Assembly: GCA_902826945.1 (NCBI GenBank)
Contig: CADEGS010000048.1
Span: 1-22,325 of the forward strand
From: an uncultured bacterium
GTDB lineage: Bacteria; Planctomycetota; UBA1135; GCA-002686595
Direction of reading: 5' to 3'
DNA length: 22,325 bases
Under the pieces are notes generated by a model. That model did not search any database and was not told the origin of the DNA. It worked only from the letters and a program-made list of their open reading frames with translations. A program made the translations under genes and the position numbers. The stretch's first letter is position 1. Each line of letters opens with the position of its first letter. Below, piece by piece: positions 1-7,577 of the stretch.

Positions 1-82
1 ACGCGACGCGATGCTCGGTGCCGGCGAGGTGCGCGCCGAGCACCGCTCCTACGCCGCCCGCGCCGACGACGACGATCCGCAT
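1..82 (-). CDS. N-terminus of a ketopantoate reductase-like NAD(P)-binding protein (partial)
   Basis: Only the first 27 codons are present; the gene runs off the left edge. Reading from an ATG at 82 leftward gives MRIVVVGAGGVGAVLGAHLA followed by GTEHRVA. This is a first beta strand plus glycine-rich dinucleotide-binding loop (GxGGxG) and helix of a Rossmann fold. The pattern, starting at residue 1 and followed by GAHLA and a short beta strand, matches the ApbA/PanE (2-dehydropantoate 2-reductase) family best. Other Rossmann dehydrogenases cannot be excluded from so little sequence. It lies 64 bp downstream of the subtilisin-like gene on the same strand and could be co-transcribed with it. 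Confidence 0.6.
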   Translation of the reverse strand, partial: MRIVVVGAGGVGAVLGAHLAGTEHRVA

Positions 83-146
83 GCCAGGAGCCTACGGCCC
101 GGGGCGAAGGCGCCGCCAGCGTCCCATGTCCGCGCGGCAGCCCGCC

Positions 147-1853
147 TCACGGCGGGGGAGGAGCGATCGCGGTGCGCGTGGGCGAGCTCGAGATCGAGCG
201 GCGGTCCAGGCAGTCCGTCGCGACGAAGGGCTGGCCCGTGGCCAGCGCTCCGCGGACGACGACCTTGACCGGCACCGTGTCGAGCTCGAGCGCGAGCACC
301 ATCGCGTCCACCGGGAAGAACAGCGTGAGGTCCTGGATCCCGTCCGGGGCGAGCGCGTGGCAGTCGCAGTCGGCGCCCGTGGGCGCTCCGACGTCGCCCA
401 GCACCGCGTGCGGCGGCGCGGCGCTCGGCGCGACGGCGCCGCCGATGCCGCCCGTGCGCGAGAGCGTCACGCTGCCCGGATCGACGCTCGCGACGTCCAC
501 GGCGGCGGAGCCGAAGAGCACGATCGGGAGCACGGCCTGGCCGTGCAGCGCGAAGGTCTTCGGGCAGGAGCCCGGCGCGACCTCCATCGGCACCACGTGC
601 GGGAGCGCCAGCAGCGTGCGCTGGGCGTCGATCCGGCCGTGGCCGTGGAAGTCGTCGCGGCCCGCGACGTCCTCGCCCGAGAGGCCCACCTGATCCACGG
701 CGCCGGCGCGCAGGAGCGCGTGCACGTCGTCCTGCGAGAGCGCGAGGCCGCGCTCTTCGGCCAGGGAGAGCAGCAGGCCGACGACGCCCGCGGCGATCGG
801 CGTGGCGAAGGAGCAGCCGCTGACGACGCTGTAGGTGTCCGCCGACGTGCCGTGCGCCGTGGTCACGACGGAGTCTCCCGGAGCGACGAAGTCGAGCCGC
901 GAGCCGGTCCCCGAGAAGCCGGCGCGCGCGTCCGTGTGCGTCGTCGCGCCGATCGAGATCGTGAGCGGCGAGGCGCCGGGCCAGCTCTGGTTCGCGTTGC
1001 CGATCCCGCCGTTGCCGGCGCAGGCGATCAGGATCTTGCCCGCGTCGTGCGCAGCGCGCAGCGCGTTGCGCAGCGTGGTCGTGCCCGGGTAGTTGATCAG
1101 GCTCATGCTGATCACGTGCACGTCCGGCAGCGCGGCGGCGTGGTGGAGCGCCTGCGCCAGGTCGAAGGTCGAGCCGCCGTTCGACGCGTTGAGCACCTTG
1201 AGCGGCAGGATGCGGCAGCGCCGGTCCACGCCGGCCGTCGCGAGCGCGTTGTCCGCGTTCGCCCCCAGGCAGCCGCTGACCCAGGTCCCGTGCGGGTGAT
1301 CCGCCTCGGGATTGGCGTCCTCGTTCACGAAGTCGAAGCCGCGCGGATCGATCCGGCCGGCGAACTCGGGATGGTCCGAGTCGATCCCGGTGTCGAGCAC
1401 CGCGACGACGATCGAGGAGGAGCCCTGCGAGAGGCTCCAGGCCGCCTCCGCGGCGATGTCGGCGCCGCTCGTGCCGCCCGACTGGCCCGTGTTCCGCAGG
1501 TGCCACTGCGCGCCGTAGTGGGTGTCGCTCGGCGCGCCGCCGCCGCGGCCGGTGCCGTCGCGCTCGGCGTAGTCGATCCCGGGCGCGAGCGACAGGAGCC
1601 GCGTCCACAGGAGCTCCTGACCGGCGGGGACGCCCACGCGCTGGACTCCCGAAAGCGCGTCGCGCTCGAGGACGCGCAGCCCGGCCGCCGCGACGAGCGT
1701 CGCGACCTCGTCCTCCCGGCCCGGCGCCGGACACAGGAGCACCTCGCCGGGCATCCACGCCTGGACCTCAGGGGCCTGGAGCGCGGAGGCGCCCTGGGCC
1801 TGGATCGTCGCCAGCGGCAGCCAGGCGGCGACGGAGAGGATCCCCGGGATCAT
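147..1853 (-). CDS. Secreted subtilisin-family (S8) serine protease
   Basis: The 568-residue protein has a hydrophobic N-terminus (residues 1-20, ending ATIQAQ-GA) that can act as a signal peptide, although its n-region lacks positive charge. A propeptide-like region (about 30-100) is followed by a thermitase-type entry motif (YGAQWHLRNTGQ, 113-124). The S8 catalytic triad is visible: D154 in VLDTGID, H188 in HPHGT and S348 in GCSFATP, where Cys replaces the usual Thr before Ser. N281 in CAGN is the oxyanion residue. Residues 420-568 form a C-terminal extension with paired cysteines and no obvious catalytic role. Role: extracellular or periplasmic proteolysis. A TAGAAT box lies about 50 bp upstream. 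A 6-bp GC hairpin (141-156) overlaps the stop codon, without a T run. Confidence 0.93.
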   Translation of the reverse strand: MIPGILSVAAWLPLATIQAQGASALQAPEVQAWMPGEVLLCPAPGREDEVATLVAAAGLRVLERDALSGVQRVGVPAGQELLWTRLLSLAPGIDYAERDGTGRGGGAPSDTHYGAQWHLRNTGQSGGTSGADIAAEAAWSLSQGSSSIVVAVLDTGIDSDHPEFAGRIDPRGFDFVNEDANPEADHPHGTWVSGCLGANADNALATAGVDRRCRILPLKVLNASNGGSTFDLAQALHHAAALPDVHVISMSLINYPGTTTLRNALRAAHDAGKILIACAGNGGIGNANQSWPGASPLTISIGATTHTDARAGFSGTGSRLDFVAPGDSVVTTAHGTSADTYSVVSGCSFATPIAAGVVGLLLSLAEERGLALSQDDVHALLRAGAVDQVGLSGEDVAGRDDFHGHGRIDAQRTLLALPHVVPMEVAPGSCPKTFALHGQAVLPIVLFGSAAVDVASVDPGSVTLSRTGGIGGAVAPSAAPPHAVLGDVGAPTGADCDCHALAPDGIQDLTLFFPVDAMVLALELDTVPVKVVVRGALATGQPFVATDCLDRRSISSSPTRTAIAPPPP

Positions 1854-1904
1854 GGGCTTCTGGCAGGGCGCGCGCGGTCGTCGGACGGCGCATCGCCGCT
1901 CGCG

Positions 1905-1910
1905 ATTCTA
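1905..1910 (-). promoter_or_regulatory. Possible -10 element of the S8 protease gene
   Basis: On the minus strand this reads TAGAAT within GATAGAATCG, an AT-rich island in very GC-rich DNA, 52 bp upstream of the protease start codon. No convincing -35 hexamer is seen 16-18 bp further upstream, so the call rests on the -10 box and its position. Confidence 0.3.
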
Positions 1911-1945
1911 TCGACGGAAGCGCGGGGCGGGGGGGGAGCGCGCGA

Positions 1946-2002
1946 ACGGCCGCGCCCCGTCTGCCGCGCTGCCGCCGGGACGCGCCCCGCGGGCGCGGCC
2001 GT
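1946..2002 (-). terminator. Inverted repeat after the SLC13-type gene, possible terminator
   Basis: A perfect 12-bp inverted repeat (ACGGCCGCGCCC at 1946-1957 and its complement at 1991-2002) with a 33-bp spacer begins 6 bp after the permease stop codon. Two smaller dyads overlap the stop codon: a 12-bp palindrome at 2009-2020, and 8-bp arms at 2001-2008 and 2033-2040. No T tract follows, so this could be a Rho-dependent pause site or an mRNA-stabilising structure rather than a canonical terminator. Confidence 0.4.
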
Positions 2003-2007
2003 GCCGC

Positions 2008-3786
2008 TCACGCCGGCGTGAACGGCCAGACGAGCGGCACGAGCAGGAGCGTGATCGCGAACACGAGCAGGGTCAGCGGCGCGCCGGCGCGCAGGAAGTC
2101 CACGAAGCGGTAGCGGCCGGGGCCGTAGACGAGCGCGCAGGCGGGCTCGAGCGGCGTCAGGAACGAGCACGAGGCGGCCAGCGTCACCGCGATCACGAAC
2201 GCGCGCGGATCGAGCCCGAGGCCGCCCGCGGTCTCGACCGCCACCGGCAGCACGACCAGCGCGGCGGCCTGGTTCGACATCGCCTGGCTGAGCACCACGG
2301 TGACGACGTAGAAGGCGCCCATCACGACCAGCGGGCCGCGCTCCTGCAGGTGGCGCACGACCAGCGCGGAGATCCAGGACGAGGTGCCGCTCGACTCGAG
2401 CGCGGTGCCGAAGGCCATCATCGAGCCGATCAGGACGAGCAGCCGCCAGTCCACGCTCGCGTACGCCTCCTCGGCGGTCAGGCAGCCCGTGAGCACCATC
2501 CCGAGCACGCCCAGCAGGAACGCGATCGGCAAGGAGAGCACGCCCGTGCCGCCGAGCGCGATCGCGGTGGCGAAGATCGTCGCCGCCAGGAGGCCCTTCG
2601 GGCTGCGGGCGTGGTGCGCGGAGAGGTCGTCGAGCACGAGCAGCTCGTCGCGCTCGACGCCGGCCAAGGCGTCGGGCGTCCCCTGCAGGAGCAGCAGGTC
2701 GTTCGCGCGCAGGCGCTGGCGCGAGAGGTTGCGCACGCGGCGGCGCACGCCCGCGGGGTGCAGCGCGAGCACCGCCACGCCGGTGCGCTCGAAGAAGCGC
2801 GCCTGGCGCAGCGTGCGGTCGGCGAGCGGCGAGCGCGGCAGGACCAGCGCCTCGACGATGCGCGCCTCCTCGCCCTCCGCGCCGTTCGCGTGGCGCACGT
2901 CCGAGCGCAGCTCGACGCCCTGCACGTCCTTCACGGAGAGCACGTCCTGCGCGCGCCCCTGGAGCAGGAGCTCGTCGTGCTCCTCGAGCGCGCCCGCCTC
3001 CGCCGGCGAGGTCAGCGCTCCGCCGCCGCGCCGCACGCCGAGCACGCGCACGTCCACGACGTCGGAGAGCTTGGCGCCCGCGAGCTCCTTCCCGGAGAGC
3101 GGCGAGCCCTCGGTCACGACCGCCTCGGCGACGTAGCGCCGCCGGTCCGCCAGGCGCGGGCGCGCCTCGCCGCGGCGGTCGGGCACCAGCCGCGGCGCGA
3201 CGAGCAGCAGGTAGAGGATGCCGGCGACCGAGGTCGCGAGCCCGACGGGCGCGAGCTCGAAGAAGCCCAGGGGCGCCTGCCCCAGGCGCGCGAGCTGCCC
3301 GGACACGACCAGGTTCGTCGAGGTGCCGATCAGGGTCACGCTGCCGGCCAGGATCGAGGCGAAGGCGATCGGCATCAGGATGCGCGAGGCGGGCAGCTTC
3401 GCGCGCGCCGCGGCGCCGACCACGATCGGCACGAACACCGCGGTCGTGACGGTGTTCGAGACGAAGCTGCTGACGACCATCGAGGCGACGAGCAGGAGGC
3501 GCGTGAAGAGCGCCGGCCGCGCGCTGCCGAGCGACGCCAGCCGCAGCCCGAGGCGCTCGACCACGCCGGTGCGCAGGATGCCCTCGGTCAGGACGAAGAG
3601 CGCGACCAGCACCAGGATCGTCTCGCTCCCGAAGCCGGCCAGCGCCTGCTCGGCCGTCAGCACGCCCGGCACCGTCAGCGCCAGCAGCAGGATCAGCGCG
3701 ACGACGTCGATGCGCAGCCGGTCCCACGCGAACAGGCCGAGCGCTAGGACGAGCAGCGCCAGGAGGTAGCCGGTCTGCAGGGGCAT
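2008..3786 (-). CDS. SLC13/DASS-type permease with two RCK_C (TrkA-C) domains
   Basis: This 592-residue inner-membrane protein has the layout of SLC13 family permeases with an inserted regulatory region. An N-terminal bundle of hydrophobic helices (about 5-200) contains the SNT signature (110-112, in FVSNTVTTAVFVP) and GTSTN (154-158). Two successive RCK_C-like cytosolic domains follow (about 219-287 and 308-377), each ending in DELLLQG or NDLLLLQG. A second helix bundle (395-590) holds SNQAAA (504-509), where the second SNT motif of DASS transporters would sit, and TPLEPACALVYGPG. Families with this layout move sulfate, dicarboxylates or related anions with Na+; the substrate cannot be read here. 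It has its own promoter (3832-3860) and no obvious Shine-Dalgarno. Confidence 0.9.
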   Translation of the reverse strand: MPLQTGYLLALLVLALGLFAWDRLRIDVVALILLLALTVPGVLTAEQALAGFGSETILVLVALFVLTEGILRTGVVERLGLRLASLGSARPALFTRLLLVASMVVSSFVSNTVTTAVFVPIVVGAAARAKLPASRILMPIAFASILAGSVTLIGTSTNLVVSGQLARLGQAPLGFFELAPVGLATSVAGILYLLLVAPRLVPDRRGEARPRLADRRRYVAEAVVTEGSPLSGKELAGAKLSDVVDVRVLGVRRGGGALTSPAEAGALEEHDELLLQGRAQDVLSVKDVQGVELRSDVRHANGAEGEEARIVEALVLPRSPLADRTLRQARFFERTGVAVLALHPAGVRRRVRNLSRQRLRANDLLLLQGTPDALAGVERDELLVLDDLSAHHARSPKGLLAATIFATAIALGGTGVLSLPIAFLLGVLGMVLTGCLTAEEAYASVDWRLLVLIGSMMAFGTALESSGTSSWISALVVRHLQERGPLVVMGAFYVVTVVLSQAMSNQAAALVVLPVAVETAGGLGLDPRAFVIAVTLAASCSFLTPLEPACALVYGPGRYRFVDFLRAGAPLTLLVFAITLLLVPLVWPFTPA

Positions 3787-3831
3787 GGGGAGCGCGGGAA
3801 GTGCGCCACCGGTTCCCTCCGGGGCGGCGAG

Positions 3832-3860
3832 AACCTAGGCCGCGGCGCGCGGGCGCGCAA
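3832..3860 (-). promoter_or_regulatory. Sigma70-like promoter for the SLC13-type permease
   Basis: On the minus strand TTGCGC (3860-3855) is followed by a 17-bp spacer and TAGGTT (3837-3832). The spacing is exactly that of a housekeeping promoter, and the -10 box lies 46 bp before the permease start codon. Supported by sequence and spacing only. Confidence 0.5.
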
Positions 3861-3910
3861 CGGGCGCCGGCGTCGCGGCGCGGCCTTCCCCGACGGGCTC
3901 CCGGACCTTT

Positions 3911-3943
3911 GCAGTCCGTGCAGTCCGTGCGAGGACTTTTGTC
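3911..3943. repeat. Tandem 9-bp repeat plus small hairpin upstream of the Cys4 protein gene
   Basis: GCAGTCCGT occurs twice in direct tandem (3911-3919 and 3920-3928). It is followed by GGAC-TTTT-GTCC (3932-3943), a perfect 4-bp hairpin. The GTCC/GGAC sequences can also pair with each other in alternative ways. The block lies about 65-97 bp before the start codon at 4008, in the 221-bp divergent gap between the permease and the Cys4 gene. It may be a regulator-binding region; nothing identifies the regulator. Confidence 0.4.
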
Positions 3944-4007
3944 CAACACGCCTCGCCCCGGCGGCGTTCTCCCGTCGAACGCCGAGAGCCCGAGGAAGGA
4001 AACGCAC

Positions 4008-4529
4008 ATGATCCCGTCCCGTCTCGCCACGCTGCAGATCCAGGAACCCTGCTCGCTCCGCTGGGAGGAGCTCCAGGGCGACCAGCGCAAGCGCTTCTGC
4101 AAGAGCTGCTCGCGCCACGTGCACAACGTTTCCGCGATGCGCGCCGAGGAGGTCGAGCGGCTGGTCGCCGCCCAGCCGCCCGGCGAGCGCCTGTGCTTGA
4201 CCTGGCGCATCGGGCCCGACGGCCGGCCGGTGACGCTCCCCGACGCGGCGCCGGAGGCCCCGGCCGATCCCGCGCGCGGCCGGATGCACCGGCTCGCGGC
4301 CGGGCTCTCGCGCGGGGTCGCCGCCCTGGCGGGCCTGCTCGCCGCCTGCTCGCGCGCCGCCGAGCCGCCGCAGGCTCCCGCGACTCCGCCCGAGGACGCC
4401 CCGGTCGAGGCCTTGCCCGACGACCTGCGCGCGCTCGGCGGCATGGTGTGCGCGCCGGACGACGTGGTCATGGGCGAGGTCGCGCTCCCGGAGCCGGTCG
4501 TCCTCGGGAAGGTGGCGACGGGCGACTGA
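4008..4529 (+). CDS. Cys4 N-terminal domain protein with a membrane anchor, unknown function
   Basis: The start at 4008 is fixed by AGGAAGGA ending 7 bp upstream; 173 residues. The N-terminal domain carries C15, then FCKSC (C31, C34) followed by RHVHNVS, and C63 in RLCLTW. This looks like a four-cysteine zinc site of a small domain I know from hypothetical proteins of Planctomycetota, Acidobacteriota and Bacteroidota (pattern: C, W-E-x-L/M, RFC-x-x-C, hV-x-N/D-h-S, E-h, C). A hydrophobic segment (96-113) ending LLAAC-S follows; it can be a transmembrane helix, although its end resembles a lipobox. A Pro/Ala-rich tail includes VMGEVALPEPVVLGKV, a MG-x-V-P-type repeat seen in such proteins. Inferred topology: zinc domain inside, tail outside. 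Function is not known; a signalling or anti-sigma-like role is only a guess. Confidence 0.75.
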   Translation: MIPSRLATLQIQEPCSLRWEELQGDQRKRFCKSCSRHVHNVSAMRAEEVERLVAAQPPGERLCLTWRIGPDGRPVTLPDAAPEAPADPARGRMHRLAAGLSRGVAALAGLLAACSRAAEPPQAPATPPEDAPVEALPDDLRALGGMVCAPDDVVMGEVALPEPVVLGKVATGD

Positions 4530-4578
4530 AGCGCTCGCGCGACGGGTCACGCTTTCCCTGCCCGCCCGGATCGAGCGG

Positions 4579-4596
4579 TCCGGCTCGTCCGGCTCG
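4579..4596. repeat. Tandem 9-bp duplication TCCGGCTCG in the intergenic gap
   Basis: TCCGGCTCG occurs twice head to tail (4579-4587 and 4588-4596). CGAGC (4572-4576) can pair with GCTCG (4583-4587). It sits in the 118-bp gap between the Cys4 gene and the sugar dehydrogenase gene. No promoter hexamers are convincing here. Probably a small slippage duplication. Confidence 0.35.
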
Positions 4597-4647
4597 CGGC
4601 GCCCGGCCGAAAGAAGGCGGACGGCGGCCTGGGCACCGCCGGGGGAG

Positions 4648-6843
4648 ATGAGGTCGAAGGTCGCGAGCGGAGCGCTCGCCTGCGTCGCTCTCGGACTCGC
4701 GTCCGCTGGGCTCGCGGGCTGCGACGACGGCGGGGGTGACGCCGCGCCGGGCGCGCCCTTCGGGCTCGCGACGCGCGAGACGGTCGAGGGCGTGACGCTG
4801 CCCGAGGATCCGCTCGCACCCGCGCCGGTGGCGCTGGTCGACGCCTTCCCGCTGCTCACGTTCGAGCTGCCGGTCGGCGTGACGCACGCGGGCGACGGCA
4901 GCGACCGGCTGTTCGTCGTCGAGCTCGGCGGCCGCATCCGCGTCTTCCCGAACGACGTCGGCGCGAGCGCGGCGCCGGTCTTCCTCGACCTCTCCGCGCG
5001 CGTCTTCCGGAGCGGCGAGGCCGGCCTGCTCGGGCTCGCCTTCGACCCGGCGTACGCGACGAACGGCTTCCTCTACGTGAACTACGCGGCGCCGCCGACG
5101 ACGCCCGGCACGAGCCACCGCACGCTCGTCTCGCGCTTCTCCGTCACGGCCGACCCGGACGTCGCGGACCCCGCGAGCGAGGTCGTGCTGCTCGCCTTCG
5201 ACCAGCCCTTCTGGAACCACAACGCGGGCTCGCTCGCGTTCGGGCCGGACGGGATGCTCTACGTGGCCTCGGGCGACGGCGGCAGCCACGACGACCCCTC
5301 CGGCGTGGCGCAGGACCTGGGCTCGCCGCTCGGCAAGATCCTGCGCATCGCGCCCGACGGCAGCGTGCCCGCCGACAACCCGTTCGTCGGCGTCAGCGGC
5401 GCGCGCCCGGAGGTGTGGGCCTTCGGCCTGCGCAACCCCTGGCGCATCGCCTTCGACCGCCTGACGGGCGCGCTGTGGGCCGGCGACGTGGGCCAGAACG
5501 CGCGCGAGGAGATCGACCTCGTCGCGCGCGGCGGCAACTACGGCTGGGACCTGTTCGAGGCCTCGCTCGACCACGAGAACCCGGCGCACGTGCCGCTCGC
5601 CGCGACCGTCGCGCCGGTGCACGAGTACGGCCGCGGCCAGGGCACGAGCGTCACCGGCGGCACGGTCTACCGCGGCGCCGCGCTGCCGGATCTCGAGGGC
5701 GCGTACGTCTTCGCCGACTACAACAGCGGGCGCGTGTGGGCGCTCGTCCACGACGGGAGCGAGGTCGTCTCGCACGTGCAGATCGCGACCGCGACGAGCC
5801 CGACCGCGTTCGGCGAGGACGAGGCGGGCGAGCTCTACCTGACCTCGATCGAGGGACGGGTGTGGCGCCTGGAGGAGGCGCCCGGCGCGGCGCGCGAGGA
5901 CTTCCCCGCGCTGCTCTCGCAGACGGGCCTCTTCGCCGATCTCGCCGCGCTCGCGCCCGCGCCGGGCCTGGTCGAGTACGACGTCAACGTCCCGCTCTGG
6001 TCCGACGGCGCGCGCAAGCGGCGCTGGATCGCGCTGCCGGGCGACGAGCGCGTCGGCTTCTCCGCCGAGGGCCCGTGGAGCTTCCCGACCGGCACGGCGC
6101 TCGTGAAGCACTTCGAGGCGCCGCTCGCCGGCGGCGGCACGCGCCGGCTCGAGACGCGCGTGCTCCTGCGCACGCCGCGCTCGTGGGCCGGGGTGAGCTA
6201 CCGCTGGAACGCGCAGGAGACCGACGCCGAGCGCGTCGACGTCGCCGCGAGCGAGGTGCTCGCCGTGGACGATCCCGACCAGCCGGGGACGAGCGTCGCG
6301 CTCGCGTGGACCTTCCCCGGCCGCGACGACTGCGCCGCCTGCCACACGCCCGCGTCGGGCCGCGTGCTCGGCCTGCGCACCGAGCAGCTGAACCGCGACT
6401 TCGCCTACCCGCTGGCGACCGACAACCAGCTCCGCGCCTGGGACCACGTGCGCCTGTTCACGCCGCGGCTCGAGCCGGCCGCGAGCTACGCCGCCTGGCC
6501 CGCGCTCGACGACGCCGGCGCGCCCGTGGCGGCGCGCGCGCGCGCCTGGCTGGCGGCGAGCTGCGCGCACTGCCACCGGCCCGGCGGCCCGACGCCGGTC
6601 GCGCTCGACCTGCGCTTCGCGACGCCCGACGCGGCGCTCGGCGCGCTCGACGCGCCCCCCGAGGCGGGCGGCCTGGGCCTCCCCGACGCGGCGATCGTGC
6701 GCCCCGGCGCGAAGGAGTCGAGCGTCTTGTGGGAGCGCCTGCGCCGGCTGGACGCCGCGCGCATGCCGCCGGTCGGCAGCGCGCTCGTCGCGAGCGAGGC
6801 CGTCGCGCTCGTCGGCGCCTGGATCGACGGCCTCGCGCCCTGA
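4648..6843 (+). CDS. Lipoprotein PQQ-dependent sugar dehydrogenase fused to a CxxCH domain (HNE_0200-like)
   Basis: 731 residues. A lipoprotein signal (MRSKVASGALACVALGLASA, lipobox LAGC with C25) places it in the periplasm, anchored to a membrane. Residues about 65-410 form a soluble glucose/sorbosone dehydrogenase-type six-bladed propeller. Markers are GLLGLAFDP, WNHNAGSLAFGPDG with H191 (equivalent to the catalytic His of soluble GDH), YVASGDGG, AFGLRNPWRIAFD, GDVGQNAREEID, GGNYGW and YVFADYNSG. Residues about 420-731 match the TIGR03806 (HNE_0200) domain: LSQTGLF, VNVPLWSDGARKRRW and SFPTGTALVKHF. That domain carries two heme-attachment motifs, CAACH (562-566) and CAHCH (639-643). The fusion suggests that electrons from aldose or alcohol oxidation at PQQ pass to c-type hemes in the same chain. 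The substrate is unknown. A 6-bp hairpin (6831-6852) spans the stop. Confidence 0.88.
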   Translation: MRSKVASGALACVALGLASAGLAGCDDGGGDAAPGAPFGLATRETVEGVTLPEDPLAPAPVALVDAFPLLTFELPVGVTHAGDGSDRLFVVELGGRIRVFPNDVGASAAPVFLDLSARVFRSGEAGLLGLAFDPAYATNGFLYVNYAAPPTTPGTSHRTLVSRFSVTADPDVADPASEVVLLAFDQPFWNHNAGSLAFGPDGMLYVASGDGGSHDDPSGVAQDLGSPLGKILRIAPDGSVPADNPFVGVSGARPEVWAFGLRNPWRIAFDRLTGALWAGDVGQNAREEIDLVARGGNYGWDLFEASLDHENPAHVPLAATVAPVHEYGRGQGTSVTGGTVYRGAALPDLEGAYVFADYNSGRVWALVHDGSEVVSHVQIATATSPTAFGEDEAGELYLTSIEGRVWRLEEAPGAAREDFPALLSQTGLFADLAALAPAPGLVEYDVNVPLWSDGARKRRWIALPGDERVGFSAEGPWSFPTGTALVKHFEAPLAGGGTRRLETRVLLRTPRSWAGVSYRWNAQETDAERVDVAASEVLAVDDPDQPGTSVALAWTFPGRDDCAACHTPASGRVLGLRTEQLNRDFAYPLATDNQLRAWDHVRLFTPRLEPAASYAAWPALDDAGAPVAARARAWLAASCAHCHRPGGPTPVALDLRFATPDAALGALDAPPEAGGLGLPDAAIVRPGAKESSVLWERLRRLDAARMPPVGSALVASEAVALVGAWIDGLAP

Positions 6844-6949
6844 GGAGCGAGGTCAGCTCCCTTTCCGCTCGCGGCCGTCGAGAGCGCGCAGCTCGTCCTT
6901 CGCCTGCTCGAGGATCCGCCGGCGCCGCCGTCCCGCGTCGCCACGGCGG

Positions 6950-7453
6950 TCACGATCCCTCGCGGCGAGCGCGCGTCCGGGCCGCCTTGCGCGCGGCCGC
7001 CTTGCGGCCTTGCGGGCCCTTCGTCCGGGCGGCCTTGCGGGCCGCGGCGGAGCGCTCGGCCGCCGTGCGCGCGCGCGACGCCTCCTTCGCGTGGCGCGAG
7101 AGCGCACTCTTCGAGGCGGCGGCGCCGTCCTCGCGCTCGAGCGCGCGCTCGCTCGCGCGCGAGCGCTTCGCGGAGCGCTTCCGCGCCGGAGGCTCGCCCG
7201 CCCGCCGGTCGCGACGCGCGCGCCGGCGGGTCTCCTCCGAGGCCTCGCCCTTCTCCGGCGCGGGCAGGTCCACGCCCGCGCGCCTGGCCTTCGAGAGCCC
7301 GATCGCGATCGCCTGCTTCGTCGAGCGCGCCCCGTGCTTGCCCTCGCGGACGTGCTCGATCTCCTCCTTCACGAACGCGCCGGCCTGGGTGCTCGGCGCC
7401 TTGCCCTGGCGCCGATCCTGCTTCGCACGCTCGACGGTCTTCTTGCTCGGCAT
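6950..7453 (-). CDS. DUF6496 family protein with a histone H1-like basic tail
   Basis: The start at 7453 is supported by GGCGAGGAGAAG just upstream; 167 residues. Residues 1-70 carry the strongly conserved DUF6496 block: SKKTVERAKQDRRQGKAPST, AGAFVKEEIEHVREGKHGAR, then STKQAIAIGLSKARRAGV. From about 75 to the end the protein is a low-complexity Lys/Arg/Ala tail (RKAARTKGPQGRKAAARKAA) resembling histone H1 C-termini or bacterial nucleoid proteins, so nucleic-acid binding is a reasonable inference. The function of DUF6496 is not established. It is convergent with the sugar dehydrogenase (106-bp gap) and divergent from the gene at 7578. A different reading frame continues beyond the stop (see findings), so the C-terminus could be affected by a frameshift. 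Confidence 0.85.
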   Translation of the reverse strand: MPSKKTVERAKQDRRQGKAPSTQAGAFVKEEIEHVREGKHGARSTKQAIAIGLSKARRAGVDLPAPEKGEASEETRRRARRDRRAGEPPARKRSAKRSRASERALEREDGAAASKSALSRHAKEASRARTAAERSAAARKAARTKGPQGRKAAARKAARTRARREGS

Positions 7454-7564
7454 GGTCTTCTCCTCGCCCCGCGGGGCGCGACGGTGTGCCTCGCCGCTCG
7501 CAAACCGCGTGCCCCGAGCCGCGCGAGCGCGCGACGCGCCGACCCTGCGCGCACGCGCGAGCGC

Positions 7565-7570
7565 TACGAT
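7565..7570 (+). promoter_or_regulatory. Possible -10 element (TACGAT) for a leaderless transcript
   Basis: GCTACGAT is an AT-richer island ending 7 bp before the ATG at 7578. If it is a -10 box, transcription would start at or next to the start codon, which fits the absence of a Shine-Dalgarno there. No good -35 hexamer is visible. Confidence 0.33.
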
Positions 7571-7577
7571 CTCCACG

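Noticed and set aside
141..156. GC hairpin at the end of the protease gene as an intrinsic terminator
   Set aside because: Only a 6-bp stem overlapping the stop codon and no T tract; expected by chance in such GC-rich DNA.
18..2021. A long open plus-strand frame opposite the subtilisin-like gene
   Set aside because: It translates to Arg/Gly/Ala-rich sequence without any domain, a typical antisense shadow in GC-rich DNA. The minus strand carries a clear S8 triad.
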